The position numbers were made by a program, and so were the translations under genes. From assembly GCF_022347785.1 (NCBI RefSeq), contig NZ_JAKRGA010000002.1:434001-498000 (forward strand): a stretch of 64,000 nucleotides of DNA, written 5' to 3'. The notes beneath the pieces are model-generated. The model had not been told where the DNA came from. It saw nothing but the letters and a program-made list of their open reading frames with translations, and ran no database searches. This document shows, piece by piece, positions 8,565 to 19,007 of this stretch (position 1 is its first letter; each line of letters begins with the position of its first letter). The stretch comes from Psychrobium sp. MM17-31. Lineage in GTDB: Bacteria; Pseudomonadota; Gammaproteobacteria; Enterobacterales; Psychrobiaceae.

Positions 8565-10445
8565 ATGAGCGTAGATATTTCACAATTTCCGTTACTCGCG
8601 TTAGCCAATACGCCGCAGGAGCTTCGTCAACTGCCGCAAACCAATTTGTCGCAACTGAGCGACGAATTGCGTAGCTATTTATTAAAAACCGTGAGTAAAT
8701 CCAGTGGTCACCTAGCATCGGGCTTGGGGACGGTCGAGTTAACTGTCGCGCTGCATTACGTGTTTAACACTCCTAAAGATCGCATCGTCTGGGATGTTGG
8801 CCATCAGGCATATCCACATAAAATATTGACTGATCGCCGCGACCGCATGCACACCATTCGTCAAAAAGATGGTTTGCATCCATTTCCGAATCGCAAAGAA
8901 AGTGAATACGATACCTTTACCGTAGGCCATTCAGGCACCTCTATCAGTGCTGCACTGGGTATGGCAATTGCCGCCGAGAAAGAAGGCTTAGATCGCAAAG
9001 TTGTTGCCGTTATTGGCGATGGCGCATTAACTGGCGGTATGGCTTTTGAAGCAATGAATCACGGTGGTTCAATCGACAAAGATATGCTGATTATCCTTAA
9101 CGATAATGAGATGTCGATTTCAGAGAACGTTGGAGCACTGAACAACCATCTAGCCAAGTTACTTACCGGCCAAATGTACACCTCAATCCGCGAAGGTGGT
9201 AAGAAGTTACTTTCTGGCGTCCCTAGCATTAAAGAGCTGGCCCGCCGCTCAGAAGAACATCTTAAAGGCATGGTAGTGCCAGGCACCTTGTTTGAAGAAT
9301 TTGGCTTTAACTATATTGGCCCACTCGATGGCCACGATGTTAATGGCTTAGTGGAAACACTGAAAAATATGCGTAACCTTAAAGGGCCGCAAATTCTTCA
9401 CGTGATGACTAAAAAAGGTAAGGGCTACGAGCCTGCCGAACAAGATCCTATTGGCTATCACGGCGTACCTAAGTTCGATCCTAAGACTACCTCACTGCCA
9501 GCTGGCTCAGGCGCCATGACGTTCTCAAAAGTCTTTGGCAACTGGCTATGTGATATGGCGGCGCAAGACGACAAGTTAATGGGTATTACCCCTGCCATGC
9601 GCGAAGGTTCTGGCATGGTAGAGTTCTCACAGCGCTTTCCTCAGCAGTATTTCGATGCAGCAATCGCCGAACAGCACGCCGTTACTCTAGGTGCAGGTAT
9701 GGCTTGTGAAAAGTTAAAACCTGTCGTCGCTATTTACTCGACGTTCTTACAGCGTGGTTATGATCAGCTTATTCACGATGTTGCTATTCCAAATCTCGAT
9801 GTACTGTTTGCTATTGACCGTGGCGGCCTTGTTGGTGCTGACGGAGAGACTCACCAAGGCGCGTTCGATTTAAGTTACCTGAACTGCATTCCGAATATGC
9901 TAGTGATGGCACCAAGCGATGAAAACGAATGTCGCCAAATGCTTTACACCGGTTATGTCCATCAAGGCCCAGCAGCGGTTCGCTACCCTCGTGGCGGCGC
10001 AACTAATGCTGAAATAAACTCGGAGATGACAGCACTAGAAATCGGTAAAGCAGTAGTTAAACGCGAATCAACCAAAACACAAGATGGCAATAAAGTGGCT
10101 ATTTTAAGTTACGGTACGCTGCTTAATCACGCATTGGTAGCGGGCGAAAGCCTAGATGCTACAGTCGTTGATATGCGCTTTGTTAAGCCATTCGATGAAG
10201 CTTTAGTACGCGAATTATCACAAAGTCATGATGTGATTGTTACTGTAGAAGAAAATGCCATTATCGGCGGCGCAGGCAGTGTTATCAGCCAATTTGTCAT
10301 GAACAACCGTCTCAATGTGCCAGTATTAAACCTAGGTTTACCAGATCAGTTCGTGTGCCAAGGCACTCAAGCCGAGCAGCAAGCGATGCTAGAACTTGAT
10401 GGTGATGGTTTAATTAAGCAGATTAACCGCTATCTAGCTCAATAA
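8565..10445 (+). CDS. dxs: 1-deoxy-D-xylulose-5-phosphate synthase
   Basis: Dxs joins pyruvate and glyceraldehyde 3-phosphate with thiamine diphosphate, the first step of the MEP isoprenoid pathway. The product is 626 residues, close to the usual 620. Visible features are His49 ([10 protein letters not shown]), His80 (GHQAYPHK), the ThDP/Mg motif [15 protein letters not shown] starting at 151, the catalytic-Glu segment [15 protein letters not shown], and the C-terminal transketolase-type domain. It is separated from ispA by 21 bases and ends at a strong terminator. Confidence 0.97.
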   Translation: MSVDISQFPLLALANTPQELRQLPQTNLSQLSDELRSYLLKTVSKSSGHLASGLGTVELTVALHYVFNTPKDRIVWDVGHQAYPHKILTDRRDRMHTIRQKDGLHPFPNRKESEYDTFTVGHSGTSISAALGMAIAAEKEGLDRKVVAVIGDGALTGGMAFEAMNHGGSIDKDMLIILNDNEMSISENVGALNNHLAKLLTGQMYTSIREGGKKLLSGVPSIKELARRSEEHLKGMVVPGTLFEEFGFNYIGPLDGHDVNGLVETLKNMRNLKGPQILHVMTKKGKGYEPAEQDPIGYHGVPKFDPKTTSLPAGSGAMTFSKVFGNWLCDMAAQDDKLMGITPAMREGSGMVEFSQRFPQQYFDAAIAEQHAVTLGAGMACEKLKPVVAIYSTFLQRGYDQLIHDVAIPNLDVLFAIDRGGLVGADGETHQGAFDLSYLNCIPNMLVMAPSDENECRQMLYTGYVHQGPAAVRYPRGGATNAEINSEMTALEIGKAVVKRESTKTQDGNKVAILSYGTLLNHALVAGESLDATVVDMRFVKPFDEALVRELSQSHDVIVTVEENAIIGGAGSVISQFVMNNRLNVPVLNLGLPDQFVCQGTQAEQQAMLELDGDGLIKQINRYLAQ

Positions 10446-10460
10446 CTAGAAATGAATTTG

Positions 10461-10490
10461 AAAAAGGGGCGATTAATTTGCCCCTTTTTT
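10461..10490. terminator. Bidirectional terminator between dxs and xerD
   Basis: A perfect 10-bp stem (AAAAAGGGGC at 10461-10470 with GCCCCTTTTT at 10480-10489) encloses a nine-base loop and has A/T runs on both sides, so it can stop transcription from both convergent genes. Confidence 0.88.
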
Positions 10491-10515
10491 TATACCTGTA
10501 ATACTGTAATATTAG

Positions 10516-11463
10516 TTAAGCCCTCGGATGATGCTGACTGTGTAGTTCCTGTAACCTTGCTTTTGCCACATGGGTATAAATCTGTGTTGTCGATAAATCA
10601 CTATGCCCTAGTAACAGCTGTACAACCCGTAAATCAGCACCGTGATTCACCAAATGGGTAGCAAAGGCATGACGCAGCGTATGCGGTGATAAATCGACGT
10701 TGATATTGGCGCGCACAGCATAAGCTTTAATACGGTGCCAGAACGTTTGCCTTGTCATTTGCGTGCCGCGTTTAGAAGGAAATAACACATCACTGGCGTT
10801 TTTAAGTAATTCGTTACGAGCTGTTTTTAAATAGTTTTCGATGGCATCAATCGCCATTTCCCCCATAGGTACTAAACGCTCTTTATTGCCCTTACCCACC
10901 ACGCGAATAACGCCTTGCTGCAAACTAATTTGCGACATTTGTAAACTCACTAATTCAGTTACCCGCATCCCTGTTGCGTACAGCAGCTCTAACATGGCGC
11001 TATCGCGACATTCGATGGCATCTTCTAAATCTGGTGCAGCGAGTAATGCCTCAACCTGCTGTTGTGACAGTGTTTTGGGTAACTTCTTATCAGCCTTTGG
11101 CATCACGATTTTTGCCATCGGATTACTGCTAATGAGCTCACTTGTTTGCAAAAAATTATAGAAACGGCGCAGCGCGCTAATCATTCGAGTAACACTGGTT
11201 TTAGCGCGGTTTAAGCTCACTAAATGATGCTGAAATGACTGAATATCTTCAAAACTCGCGCTATCGACATCGCTATTATTAGCTAAAAGAAATTGGCGAA
11301 AGGATTTTAAGTCACTGCGATAACTGCTTAAGGTGTTGTCGCTTAGCCCCTGCTCTAGCCATAACATATCGATAAATTGCGCCACTAACGGATGCTCATC
11401 GTGCGCTTTGTCATTTCGCGCCTTATTTGTGACTTTTTGCTGTTGTGGTGAATTGCCTTGCAC
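10516..11463 (-). CDS. xerD: Site-specific tyrosine recombinase XerD
   Basis: XerD acts with XerC at dif to resolve chromosome dimers under FtsK control. All catalytic residues are visible: Arg167 (ATGMRVTEL), Lys191 (GKGNKERLVP), His261 and Arg264 (SPHTLRHAFATH), His287 (LLGHSDLS) and the nucleophile Tyr296 (TQIYTHVA). The tail LHSQHHPRA is the hallmark XerD C-terminus. About 18 extra N-terminal residues precede the usual start, so an internal start cannot be excluded. The divergent fldB gene beside it copies the enterobacterial xerD/fldB layout, supporting a housekeeping role and not a mobile-element integrase. Confidence 0.94.
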   Translation of the reverse strand: MQGNSPQQQKVTNKARNDKAHDEHPLVAQFIDMLWLEQGLSDNTLSSYRSDLKSFRQFLLANNSDVDSASFEDIQSFQHHLVSLNRAKTSVTRMISALRRFYNFLQTSELISSNPMAKIVMPKADKKLPKTLSQQQVEALLAAPDLEDAIECRDSAMLELLYATGMRVTELVSLQMSQISLQQGVIRVVGKGNKERLVPMGEMAIDAIENYLKTARNELLKNASDVLFPSKRGTQMTRQTFWHRIKAYAVRANINVDLSPHTLRHAFATHLVNHGADLRVVQLLLGHSDLSTTQIYTHVAKARLQELHSQHHPRA

Positions 11464-11555
11464 AATCTCTCCCAGATTTTGATAAACTAGCGCCCAATTT
11501 GTTGTCTCTTGGCGTTAATGCTAGCGTCATCTTGTAAAATTTAGTGAGTAACTAC

Positions 11556-12074
11556 ATGAAAATAGGTCTGTTTTACGGTTCAACCACCTGCTTTACAGAA
11601 ATGACCGCTGAAAAAATGCAAGCCTTCCTAGGTGAAGATCTCGTTGATATTTATAACATTAAAGACAGTGGACTCACGCCAATCAAAGATTATGACATCT
11701 TAATATTGGGCATTTCAACGTGGGATTACGGCGAATTACAAGAAGACTGGGAAGCGCTGTGGGACGAGTTAGACAACTTCGATTTAAAAAACAAAACCGT
11801 TGCTCTATTCGGTCAAGGTGACCAGCTGGGTTATACCGATTGGTTTGTTGATGCCATGGGCTTGCTGCACGATAAGTTATTGCCATTAGGGCCACAAATC
11901 GTAGGCTACTGGCCAAATCAAGGTTATGACTTTGCCGAATCTAAGGCGCTGACCGAAGATAAAAGCCACTTTGTCGGCTTGGCACTCGATGATGAAGATC
12001 AATTCGATCTCAGCGAAGAGCGTATCGCCACTTGGTTAACGCAGGTGATGGAAGAAATCGCCGAGTTGTCTTAA
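11556..12074 (+). CDS. fldB: Flavodoxin FldB-type
   Basis: Flavodoxins carry low-potential electrons on FMN in the cytoplasm. The N-terminal phosphate-binding loop is FYGSTTCFTE (about 6-15). The flavin-contact segments GISTWDYGELQEDW and FGQGDQLGYTDWF match long-chain flavodoxins of the FldB branch. I choose the ATG at 11556 (MKIGLFYGS) because it aligns with known N-termini; the GTG at 11544 has no ribosome binding site, and its GTGAG sequence could itself serve as the site for the ATG. Divergent from xerD across about 90 bases, as in E. coli. Confidence 0.92.
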   Translation: MKIGLFYGSTTCFTEMTAEKMQAFLGEDLVDIYNIKDSGLTPIKDYDILILGISTWDYGELQEDWEALWDELDNFDLKNKTVALFGQGDQLGYTDWFVDAMGLLHDKLLPLGPQIVGYWPNQGYDFAESKALTEDKSHFVGLALDDEDQFDLSEERIATWLTQVMEEIAELS

Positions 12075-12190
12075 TCTCGACAAGAAATAAAACAAAGTGA
12101 GGCGCAGTCCCCACTCTCAGTAGAAATCAAAGCACGATGTGCACGGCGACGTTATAATGGCGCCAATTAATTTTAGGAACTATTTTCATC

Positions 12191-13432
12191 ATGAGTTTTG
12201 CAGAGTTAGATCTCGATCCATCATTGGAACAAGCCTTAGCAAAAATGGGCTACGACGCGCCAACCACTATTCAGCGCGAAGCTGTGCCTGCGGCGATGGA
12301 TCAGCGCGACATCCTTGGCTGTGCCCCTACGGGTACGGGTAAAACCGCTGCGTTCTTACTCCCTGCAATTCAGCATTTGTTGGATTTCCCACGTAACAAA
12401 CCCGGCGCACCACGCATTCTAGTTGTTACGCCAACGCGTGAGTTAGCTAACCAAGTTTTCGAATACGCCGAGCAGCTGACTGAATTCACAGCACTTAAGC
12501 CAATTTGTATTACTGGCGGTGTCACCTATGAATTGCACGAAGATATGCTGCAGAAAAATGCTGACATTCTAGTAGCAACTCCGGGTCGTTTAATCGAGTT
12601 TATCGATACCGAAGAATTAGACATGCGCTCGATTGAGTTTTTGATTATGGACGAAGCCGATCGCATGCTAGATATGGGCTTTATCAAAGACATGGAGCGC
12701 GTAGCCGATGAAGCGCGCTGGCGACTACAGACTATGTTGTTCTCTGCGACATTAGAAGGTAAAGGCCTTGAGAAATTCAGTGCAACAGTTCTAAAAGATC
12801 CAATCCGCGTAGATGCTAATCCATCGCGTAAAGAATCAGCCAAGATCAATCAATGGGTTCATTTAGCTGATACCCTTGAGCATAAACAAGCAATCTTAGC
12901 GCGTTTATTGGTTCAACCAGAATTTGAACGCACTATCGTATTCGTTAAAACTCGCGAGCGTTTGGCCGAGCTAGTTTCAACATTACAAAGCCTCGATATT
13001 CCTGTTGTTTATCTGCAAGGTAAGATGGCACAAGACAAGCGCAATATGGCACTAGAGCGCTTTAAAAGCGGTGAGCTAAACATTCTTATTGCCACCGATG
13101 TTGCAGCGCGCGGCTTAGATATTGATGATATTACTCACGTGATTAACTACGACTTACCGTACACCAGTGATGTTTATCTACACCGTATCGGTCGTACTGG
13201 CCGTGCTGGCAAAAAAGGCACCGCGATTTCGATTACCGAAGGTCACGAAATGAAGATCTTAGGGAAAATTGAGCGCTACACAGACCAAAAGCTACGTCGT
13301 CGTAAGCTAGAAGGTTTAGAGCCAAAGCACAAAGAATCACGTGTTGTTTCGAAGAAAAAGAAAGTGAAACTCACCACAGCACAAAAGAAAGCCAAGGCTA
13401 AGAAACAAGCTAAAAAACAGAAGAAAAAATAG
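12191..13432 (+). CDS. srmB: DEAD-box RNA helicase SrmB
   Basis: SrmB is an ATP-dependent RNA helicase that helps early 50S ribosomal subunit assembly, especially in the cold. Motifs are complete: Walker A APTGTGKT (45-52), DEAD (154-157), FSAT, and HRIGRTGRAG near residue 336. The region around QHLLDFPRNK and ANPSRKESAKINQW is characteristic of SrmB. The C-terminus is a Lys-rich tail (KKKVKLTTAQKKAKAKKQ). A TATAAT at 12153-12158 is a possible -10 box. The gene ends at a clear terminator, so it appears monocistronic. Confidence 0.93.
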   Translation: MSFAELDLDPSLEQALAKMGYDAPTTIQREAVPAAMDQRDILGCAPTGTGKTAAFLLPAIQHLLDFPRNKPGAPRILVVTPTRELANQVFEYAEQLTEFTALKPICITGGVTYELHEDMLQKNADILVATPGRLIEFIDTEELDMRSIEFLIMDEADRMLDMGFIKDMERVADEARWRLQTMLFSATLEGKGLEKFSATVLKDPIRVDANPSRKESAKINQWVHLADTLEHKQAILARLLVQPEFERTIVFVKTRERLAELVSTLQSLDIPVVYLQGKMAQDKRNMALERFKSGELNILIATDVAARGLDIDDITHVINYDLPYTSDVYLHRIGRTGRAGKKGTAISITEGHEMKILGKIERYTDQKLRRRKLEGLEPKHKESRVVSKKKKVKLTTAQKKAKAKKQAKKQKKK

Positions 13433-13466
13433 GCTAACTGTTCGTTAGTTAAATACTTTTAATACT

Positions 13467-13491
13467 AAGCCGCGGATTTCGCGGCTTTTTT
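13467..13491 (+). terminator. Terminator after srmB
   Basis: Stem AAGCCGCG (13467-13474) / CGCGGCTT (13480-13487) with a five-base loop is followed directly by a T-run. Confidence 0.88.
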
Positions 13492-13624
13492 ATGCACAGT
13501 GCAAATTTAAACGTACATTTTTATACATACTTTCATACATATTTTTACATTATTAACATAGTGTTAATGACGGCGATCTGCTATTTTAGCGACCATCAAA
13601 ATTTCTCTTCAATTCGGAACAGGT

Positions 13625-14812
13625 ATGTCGACGTCAGCGAAAAAAATAATGCGGGTATTATTGCCGTTTTTGTTATTAGTGTTTTGCGGCTTGATCGCTA
13701 TTGTGATTATGAGCAGCGCACAAAAACCAGAAAAGAAGGAAGAGGTCATCAAAGCACCTCTTATCTCAACTTATGAAGTTGAGCTTTCTGATCAGCCTCT
13801 CCTAATGAGTTCATACGGCGTCGTCCGCCCGAAACACAAAACCTCGATTGTTGCTCAAGTCAGTGGTGAAGTTATTGAGATTTCTCCTGTATTTGCTAGC
13901 GGTGGCATTGTAGAAAAGGGAACAGTTTTAGCTCAAATTGATCCTAGTGATTACAAGGCTGCATTAATTGAAGCTCAAGCAAATCTTCAGCGCGCTAAAG
14001 CTGCATTGCAAGAAGAAGAAGCGCGCGGCATCGTTGCCAAAGAAGAGTGGCGCGGTGCAACATCAAAACTGCCACCAGCTTTAGGCCTGCGTAAACCACA
14101 ACTTGCGCGTGAGCAAGCAAACTTACGCTCGGCAGAAGCCTCTTTAGCGCGTGCAGAGCGCAACTTAGCCCGCACGAAAATAGTCGCACCATATAATGCG
14201 ATTATTAACAGCCGCGACATCGATTTAGGCCAGTTTGCCGGTACAGGTTCAACGCTTGGTGTTTTATCTTCGATTGATACTGCTGAAGTGCGCTTACCAA
14301 TTTCGAGCACTGATTACAGTTACCTAACAGATACCCAAAGCGGAACAGTGTCATTAGCGCGTGAAGAAGGTAACGGTGATGTGCAATGGCAAGGTACTAT
14401 TATCCGTGACGAAGGCGTTATCGATGAAAACTCACGCATGATTTACATCGTTGCGCAAATCGAACAGCCATATGCGCAATCTCCGAGTTTAAAATTCGGT
14501 ACCTTTGTTAATGCGCAAATCAAAAGCAAGGTACATAACAACATTGCAGTAATTCCAAATCATTTGTATCAAGATGGTCATGTCACTATGGTGACCAACA
14601 CACGCCAGCTTCACCAACAACCTGTGACATTGTTAAAGCGCGACAAAAAGAACGTTTACATTCTAGATGGCTTGCAAAACGGTGACTTACTGTTAGACAG
14701 TAAACTTGAAAACCTTTACGAAGGTATGAAAGTTCGTGTCGACGGTGACAAAGAACCAGAAGTAGAAACTAAAACTGGCGACGTAGAATTAGCCTCAGGA
14801 GATATTAAATAA
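13625..14812 (+). CDS. RND efflux periplasmic adaptor (membrane fusion protein)
   Basis: The protein links an inner-membrane RND pump to an outer-membrane channel. Residues about 8-30 form a signal anchor. A barrel-sandwich (lipoyl-like) half follows (HKTSIVAQVSGEVIEI), then a helical hairpin rich in Ala, Glu and Arg (about 115-185), the second lipoyl half (RTKIVAPYNAIINS) and beta-barrel domains. Its TAA overlaps the ATG of the pump gene by one base (TAATG), so the two are translationally coupled. No outer-membrane factor is adjacent; a TolC encoded elsewhere is presumably used. Substrate unknown. The C-terminal tail is acidic. Confidence 0.9.
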   Translation: MSTSAKKIMRVLLPFLLLVFCGLIAIVIMSSAQKPEKKEEVIKAPLISTYEVELSDQPLLMSSYGVVRPKHKTSIVAQVSGEVIEISPVFASGGIVEKGTVLAQIDPSDYKAALIEAQANLQRAKAALQEEEARGIVAKEEWRGATSKLPPALGLRKPQLAREQANLRSAEASLARAERNLARTKIVAPYNAIINSRDIDLGQFAGTGSTLGVLSSIDTAEVRLPISSTDYSYLTDTQSGTVSLAREEGNGDVQWQGTIIRDEGVIDENSRMIYIVAQIEQPYAQSPSLKFGTFVNAQIKSKVHNNIAVIPNHLYQDGHVTMVTNTRQLHQQPVTLLKRDKKNVYILDGLQNGDLLLDSKLENLYEGMKVRVDGDKEPEVETKTGDVELASGDIK

Positions 14813-17800
14813 TGGATCCTAAAAAAGGCATCATCGCCTGGTTTGCCCGCAATAGCGTTGCGGCAAACCTCTTGATGATATGTATTATCGTTGGTGGTTT
14901 CTTGACGGCAATGTCCATCAATAAGAAATTCATGCCGAAAATAGAAGTCAATGTCATTGCCATTAGTGTCGCCTATCCAGGTGCTGCACCGCAAGAGATT
15001 GAAGAAGGCATCAATATCAAGATCGAAGAAGCCATTAAAGAAGTCGAAGGCATTGAAAAAGTTACCTCTACGGCTTCCGAAGGCTCAGGTCATGTCTCAA
15101 TTACCGTTGAAACATCTTACGATCCTGACAAGGTTTTAGATGAAGTAAAACTGCTAGTCGACGCGATCTCTACCTTCCCGACGAGTATCGAAAAACCGAA
15201 TATTTATCGGATAAAACCAAAAGAAACCGTACTTTATATTTCTGTCTATGGCGATATCGCTCTTAAAGAAATGAAAGAGCTAGCGAAAACAATTCGCGAA
15301 GAAGTAACTGCCCTACCAGGCATAACTCGTGCAGATATTGGCGCAGTTCCAAACTATGAAATAAGTATCGAAGTCACCGAGTTTAAACTGCAAGAATACA
15401 ACTTAAGCTTTGCGCAAGTTGCTCAAGCGGTGCAGCGCTCGTCAATTGATTTACCCGGCGGCTCAATTAAAGCCCACAATGGTAACATCTTACTGCGTAC
15501 CAAAGGCCAAGCATACGTCGGTGACGATTTTGAAAACATCGTGGTCAAAACTAATCTTGACGGCTCACGTGTTTATTTAAAAGATATTGCGACGATCAAA
15601 GATGGTTTCACCGAAGACGCCAGCTACGTTAAGTTCGACAAACAAGATACAGTTCTTGTTGAAGTATTTAGTGTTGGTGATCAAAGCTCACTTAATATTT
15701 CAGAGCAAGTAAACAACTACATTGCAAAGAAAAAAGAAACACTACCTGAACAAGTAAAAATCGATGTTTGGGGTGATACTTCATTCTATTTAGAAGATCG
15801 CTTAAACCTGATGCTTAACAATATGATGTCGGGTGCGGCATTAGTATTCATAGTACTAGCACTCTTTATGCGTGTTCGCCTTGCGTTCTGGGTAATGATG
15901 GGTTTACCTGTTTGTTTCTTAGGTACCTTGTTATTAATGCCGATGGAATATTTCGATATCTCCATCAACATGATTTCTCTATTCGCCTTTATCATGGTAC
16001 TAGGTATTGTGGTGGATGACGCCATAGTTATTGGGGAAAGCTCCTATAGTGAAATCGAAAAATACGGTCAGTCTCTCGATAACGTGGTTCGTGGCGCACA
16101 GCGCGTGGCCATGCCAGCGACCTTTGGTGTTTTAACCACCATAGCCGCATTCGTGCCTTTAATTATGACTGAAGGGCCAATGAGCGCCTTTACCAAGTCA
16201 ATTGGTTTTGTGGTCATCTTGTGTCTAGTGTTCTCTCTAGTCGAGTCTAAGCTCATTCTCCCTGCGCATTTAGCCCGCATGAAAATGGCAAAACCGAAAG
16301 AAAAAGCCAATCGCTTCGAGCGTATGCGCAATAAGTTTGATAACGGATTGAAGCACTTTATTCAAAACATATACCGCCCTTCAATCGAGAAAGCGGTAGA
16401 GTTTAGATACAGCGTTTTAGCCTTATTCTTTGGCTTACTAATCATTTGTTCGTCACTAATTGGCGGCGGTTTCGTTCGCACAGTATTCTTCCCGAATATC
16501 ACCAGTGATTTTATTCAAGTGAATATTGAAATGAGTGAAGCAACGGCTGAAGAAACAACAATGCGTACCGCACAAATTGTTGAAAACGCGTTGTTTGATG
16601 CCAATGAAAAACTGCGTCAAGAATACGGTCAAGACGCCGTTAAGCACAGTTTTGTAGCCATGAATTCGCAATCGAGTATCTTCTTATTCGTTGAGCTTGC
16701 CAGCACCGAGTCACGCGATATTAATGGTGAAGCTGTCGCACAAGCATGGCGCGACGAGATCCCAGAGCTACCAAGTGTTAAGAAAATTTCGATGAATGCG
16801 TCACTTGGCTTTGGCGGCGGTGCACCTATTGCGTTCCAACTTAGCGGCAAGGACTTGGATTCTCTTAATGCGGCCACCAAAGAGCTCAAAACTAAACTTG
16901 GCGAATATGAAGGTTTAGTTGATATTGCCGACTCTTCAACCTCTGGTCGTCAAGAAATCAAACTCAATGTCAAACCAGCAGCTGAAGCCATGGGTATTTC
17001 GCTATCAGATCTTGCCCAGCAAGTTCGTTGGAGTTTCTACGGTTATGAAGCACAGCGTATTCTGCGTGGCAAAGAAGAAATCAAAGTTATGATCCGCTAT
17101 CCGCTTGAAGAGCGCCGCACTATCGGTCAACTTGAGCAAATGCGTATTCGTACCAATACTGGTATGGAAGTACCATTCTCTGCCGTAGCTGACATTGAAA
17201 TTGGCGAAGGTTTAGCGAGTATTGTGCGTGTTGATGGTCAGCGCTCGGTAACAGTATCTGCCAACATCAATAAAGACAAAGTAGAGCCAGGCAAAATCAT
17301 GCAAGATATTCAGCGTGACTATATACCAGATCTACTAAGCCGCTACCCAAGTGTTAGTTCAAAAGTGGATGGTGAAGCCAAGCAAGAGGAAGAAGCGAAG
17401 TGGGATATGCTGCGCGGCGCATTCTTCGCCCTATTTGCTATTTATGCGCTAATTGCAATTCCACTGCGTTCATACGGTCAGCCGCTGATTATTATGTCGG
17501 TGATTCCATTTGGTATTATTGGCGCGATCTTCGGTCACTTTATAATGGGATTATCACTGAGCATGATGTCAATGTTTGGTATGGTTGCCCTGATTGGAGT
17601 TGTAGTTAACGATTCACTAGTGATGGTGGATTACGTTAACAAAGCCCGCGAAGAAGGCATACGTATTAAAGACGCCGCAATTAACGGCGGTTGCGCTCGC
17701 TTTAGAGCGATAATCCTAACCTCACTCACCACTTTCTTTGGCCTAGTTCCAATTTTAAGTGAAACCAGTATGCAGGCACAAATATTGATTCCGATGGCGG

Positions 17801-17949
17801 CATCTATCGCCTTTGGTATCTTATTCTCAACGGTAATCACCTTATATCTAATTCCGGTGTTATACGTGATTGGTACCGATGTTAAAAATGGTTTCCGCGG
17901 TTTAAGAAACTTGTATCGCTCAGAGCCAAGTCCTCTAGAAAATCAGTAA
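14812..17949 (+). CDS. RND-family efflux permease (HAE-type)
   Basis: This 1045-residue inner-membrane protein has the RND plan: one N-terminal helix, a large periplasmic domain, a cluster of helices (about 340-490), a second periplasmic domain and a final helix cluster. The proton-relay segment in TM4 reads GIVVDDAIVIGE, with the paired Asp of hydrophobic/amphiphilic exporters rather than the metal type. It sits directly behind its adaptor gene and is closed by a terminator. Substrates are likely drugs, detergents or metabolites, but cannot be specified. Confidence 0.92.
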   Translation: MDPKKGIIAWFARNSVAANLLMICIIVGGFLTAMSINKKFMPKIEVNVIAISVAYPGAAPQEIEEGINIKIEEAIKEVEGIEKVTSTASEGSGHVSITVETSYDPDKVLDEVKLLVDAISTFPTSIEKPNIYRIKPKETVLYISVYGDIALKEMKELAKTIREEVTALPGITRADIGAVPNYEISIEVTEFKLQEYNLSFAQVAQAVQRSSIDLPGGSIKAHNGNILLRTKGQAYVGDDFENIVVKTNLDGSRVYLKDIATIKDGFTEDASYVKFDKQDTVLVEVFSVGDQSSLNISEQVNNYIAKKKETLPEQVKIDVWGDTSFYLEDRLNLMLNNMMSGAALVFIVLALFMRVRLAFWVMMGLPVCFLGTLLLMPMEYFDISINMISLFAFIMVLGIVVDDAIVIGESSYSEIEKYGQSLDNVVRGAQRVAMPATFGVLTTIAAFVPLIMTEGPMSAFTKSIGFVVILCLVFSLVESKLILPAHLARMKMAKPKEKANRFERMRNKFDNGLKHFIQNIYRPSIEKAVEFRYSVLALFFGLLIICSSLIGGGFVRTVFFPNITSDFIQVNIEMSEATAEETTMRTAQIVENALFDANEKLRQEYGQDAVKHSFVAMNSQSSIFLFVELASTESRDINGEAVAQAWRDEIPELPSVKKISMNASLGFGGGAPIAFQLSGKDLDSLNAATKELKTKLGEYEGLVDIADSSTSGRQEIKLNVKPAAEAMGISLSDLAQQVRWSFYGYEAQRILRGKEEIKVMIRYPLEERRTIGQLEQMRIRTNTGMEVPFSAVADIEIGEGLASIVRVDGQRSVTVSANINKDKVEPGKIMQDIQRDYIPDLLSRYPSVSSKVDGEAKQEEEAKWDMLRGAFFALFAIYALIAIPLRSYGQPLIIMSVIPFGIIGAIFGHFIMGLSLSMMSMFGMVALIGVVVNDSLVMVDYVNKAREEGIRIKDAAINGGCARFRAIILTSLTTFFGLVPILSETSMQAQILIPMAASIAFGILFSTVITLYLIPVLYVIGTDVKNGFRGLRNLYRSEPSPLENQ

Positions 17950-17971
17950 GTTTCTAATCCGACATCAGCGA

Positions 17972-18005
17972 AAAAGCCAAACCAATATCGGTTTGGCTTT
18001 TTTTA
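17972..18005 (+). terminator. Terminator after the RND pump
   Basis: A 12-bp perfect stem (AAAAGCCAAACC at 17972-17983, partner at 17990-18001) with loop AATATC runs into a T-stretch. Confidence 0.88.
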
Positions 18006-18049
18006 TGCACAGCGTTATAGTGAAATCAAAAACATTGGAGTTGATATAT

Positions 18050-18937
18050 ATGTCTTTAGCACAAGTCGAAACAGCCCATCAACAAACCCAAATCATTACC
18101 GCCGATTGTCCTAGCCAACCAGGGACTGTTGACGTATTAACCCGCTATCTTTATGTCAGCGGTTTTTACATTAACGAAATCCATTCATTTGACGATGTTG
18201 ATAAACAGCGATTCTTTATTCGCATCGAGTTTAGGCCACAACAAGATAATACCTTTGATCGTGAGAAGTTTATCGAAGAGTTCAGCCCCAAGGCAGAAGG
18301 CTTTAAGATGAATTGGCAACTGCACGCCAAAACGCAAAAATCACGTGTTTTAATCATGGTATCTAAACACGACCACTGTCTTAACGATCTACTCTATCGC
18401 TATCGAACCAATGATCTTAATATCGAAATACCAGCGATTATTTCCAATCACCCAGATTTAGAAGATCTCGCTAAATGGCACGGTATTCCCTACTATCACC
18501 TACCAATAAGCAGCGATACCAAGCCACAGCAAGAAGCACAGGTTTGGAAGATAATTGAAGAAACACAAGCGGATTTGGTGGTATTAGCGCGTTACATGCA
18601 AGTGTTATCGAGTGAAATGTGTCAAAAGCTTGCAGGGCGAGCCATTAATATTCACCATTCATTATTGCCGGGTTTCAAAGGAGCTAAACCATATTTCCAA
18701 GCGTATGACAGAGGCGTCAAGCTGGTGGGTGCTACAGCACACTATGTGAGTGATGACCTCGATGAAGGACCAATTATTAGCCAAGGTGTTGAACCTGTTG
18801 ATCACACCTATTACCCCGCAGACTTAACCGCCAAAGGACGTGATATTGAATGTTTAACCTTAGCGCGTGCAGTGCGTTATCACATCGAACATCGGGTATT
18901 TTTACACGGCGATAAAACTGTGGTTTTTTCTGACTAA
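18050..18937 (+). CDS. purU: Formyltetrahydrofolate deformylase
   Basis: PurU hydrolyses 10-formyl-THF to THF and formate, supplying formate for PurT and balancing one-carbon pools. An N-terminal ACT domain (ITADCPSQPGTVDVLTRYL) precedes the formyltransferase fold. The active-site segment INIHHSLLPGFKGAKPY contains the family His, and DEGPIISQ near the C-terminus holds the catalytic Asp region. I place the start at the ATG at 18050, which has a TTGGAG site nine bases upstream. An upstream ATG in the same frame lies inside the preceding terminator and is unlikely to be used. Confidence 0.95.
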   Translation: MSLAQVETAHQQTQIITADCPSQPGTVDVLTRYLYVSGFYINEIHSFDDVDKQRFFIRIEFRPQQDNTFDREKFIEEFSPKAEGFKMNWQLHAKTQKSRVLIMVSKHDHCLNDLLYRYRTNDLNIEIPAIISNHPDLEDLAKWHGIPYYHLPISSDTKPQQEAQVWKIIEETQADLVVLARYMQVLSSEMCQKLAGRAINIHHSLLPGFKGAKPYFQAYDRGVKLVGATAHYVSDDLDEGPIISQGVEPVDHTYYPADLTAKGRDIECLTLARAVRYHIEHRVFLHGDKTVVFSD

Positions 18938-18955
18938 ACCGTTACTCAGCGCAAT

Positions 18956-18985
18956 AAAAATGCCAGTCGATTGACTGGCATTTTT
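18956..18985. terminator. Bidirectional terminator between purU and the PBP-like gene
   Basis: A 13-bp perfect stem (AAAAATGCCAGTC / GACTGGCATTTTT) with a four-base GATT loop has A/T runs on both flanks and sits between convergent genes. Confidence 0.9.
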
Positions 18986-19007
18986 TATATTGATGCAACA
19001 GAGCCTA

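Noticed and set aside
10452-10661. Plus-strand frame between dxs and xerD
   Set aside because: It runs through the bidirectional terminator and is antisense to the XerD C-terminus.
10516-11463. Tyrosine recombinase as a sign of a mobile element or integron
   Set aside because: The C-terminus, all catalytic residues and the fldB neighbour identify housekeeping XerD; no attachment-site duplication or cargo is visible.
13492-13776. Plus-strand frame before the RND adaptor
   Set aside because: It begins in the srmB terminator T-run and overlaps the adaptor gene out of frame; low-complexity A+T-rich translation.
17993-18049. N-terminal extension of purU
   Set aside because: It begins inside the RND terminator and lacks a ribosome binding site; the ATG at 18050 has one and matches PurU N-termini.
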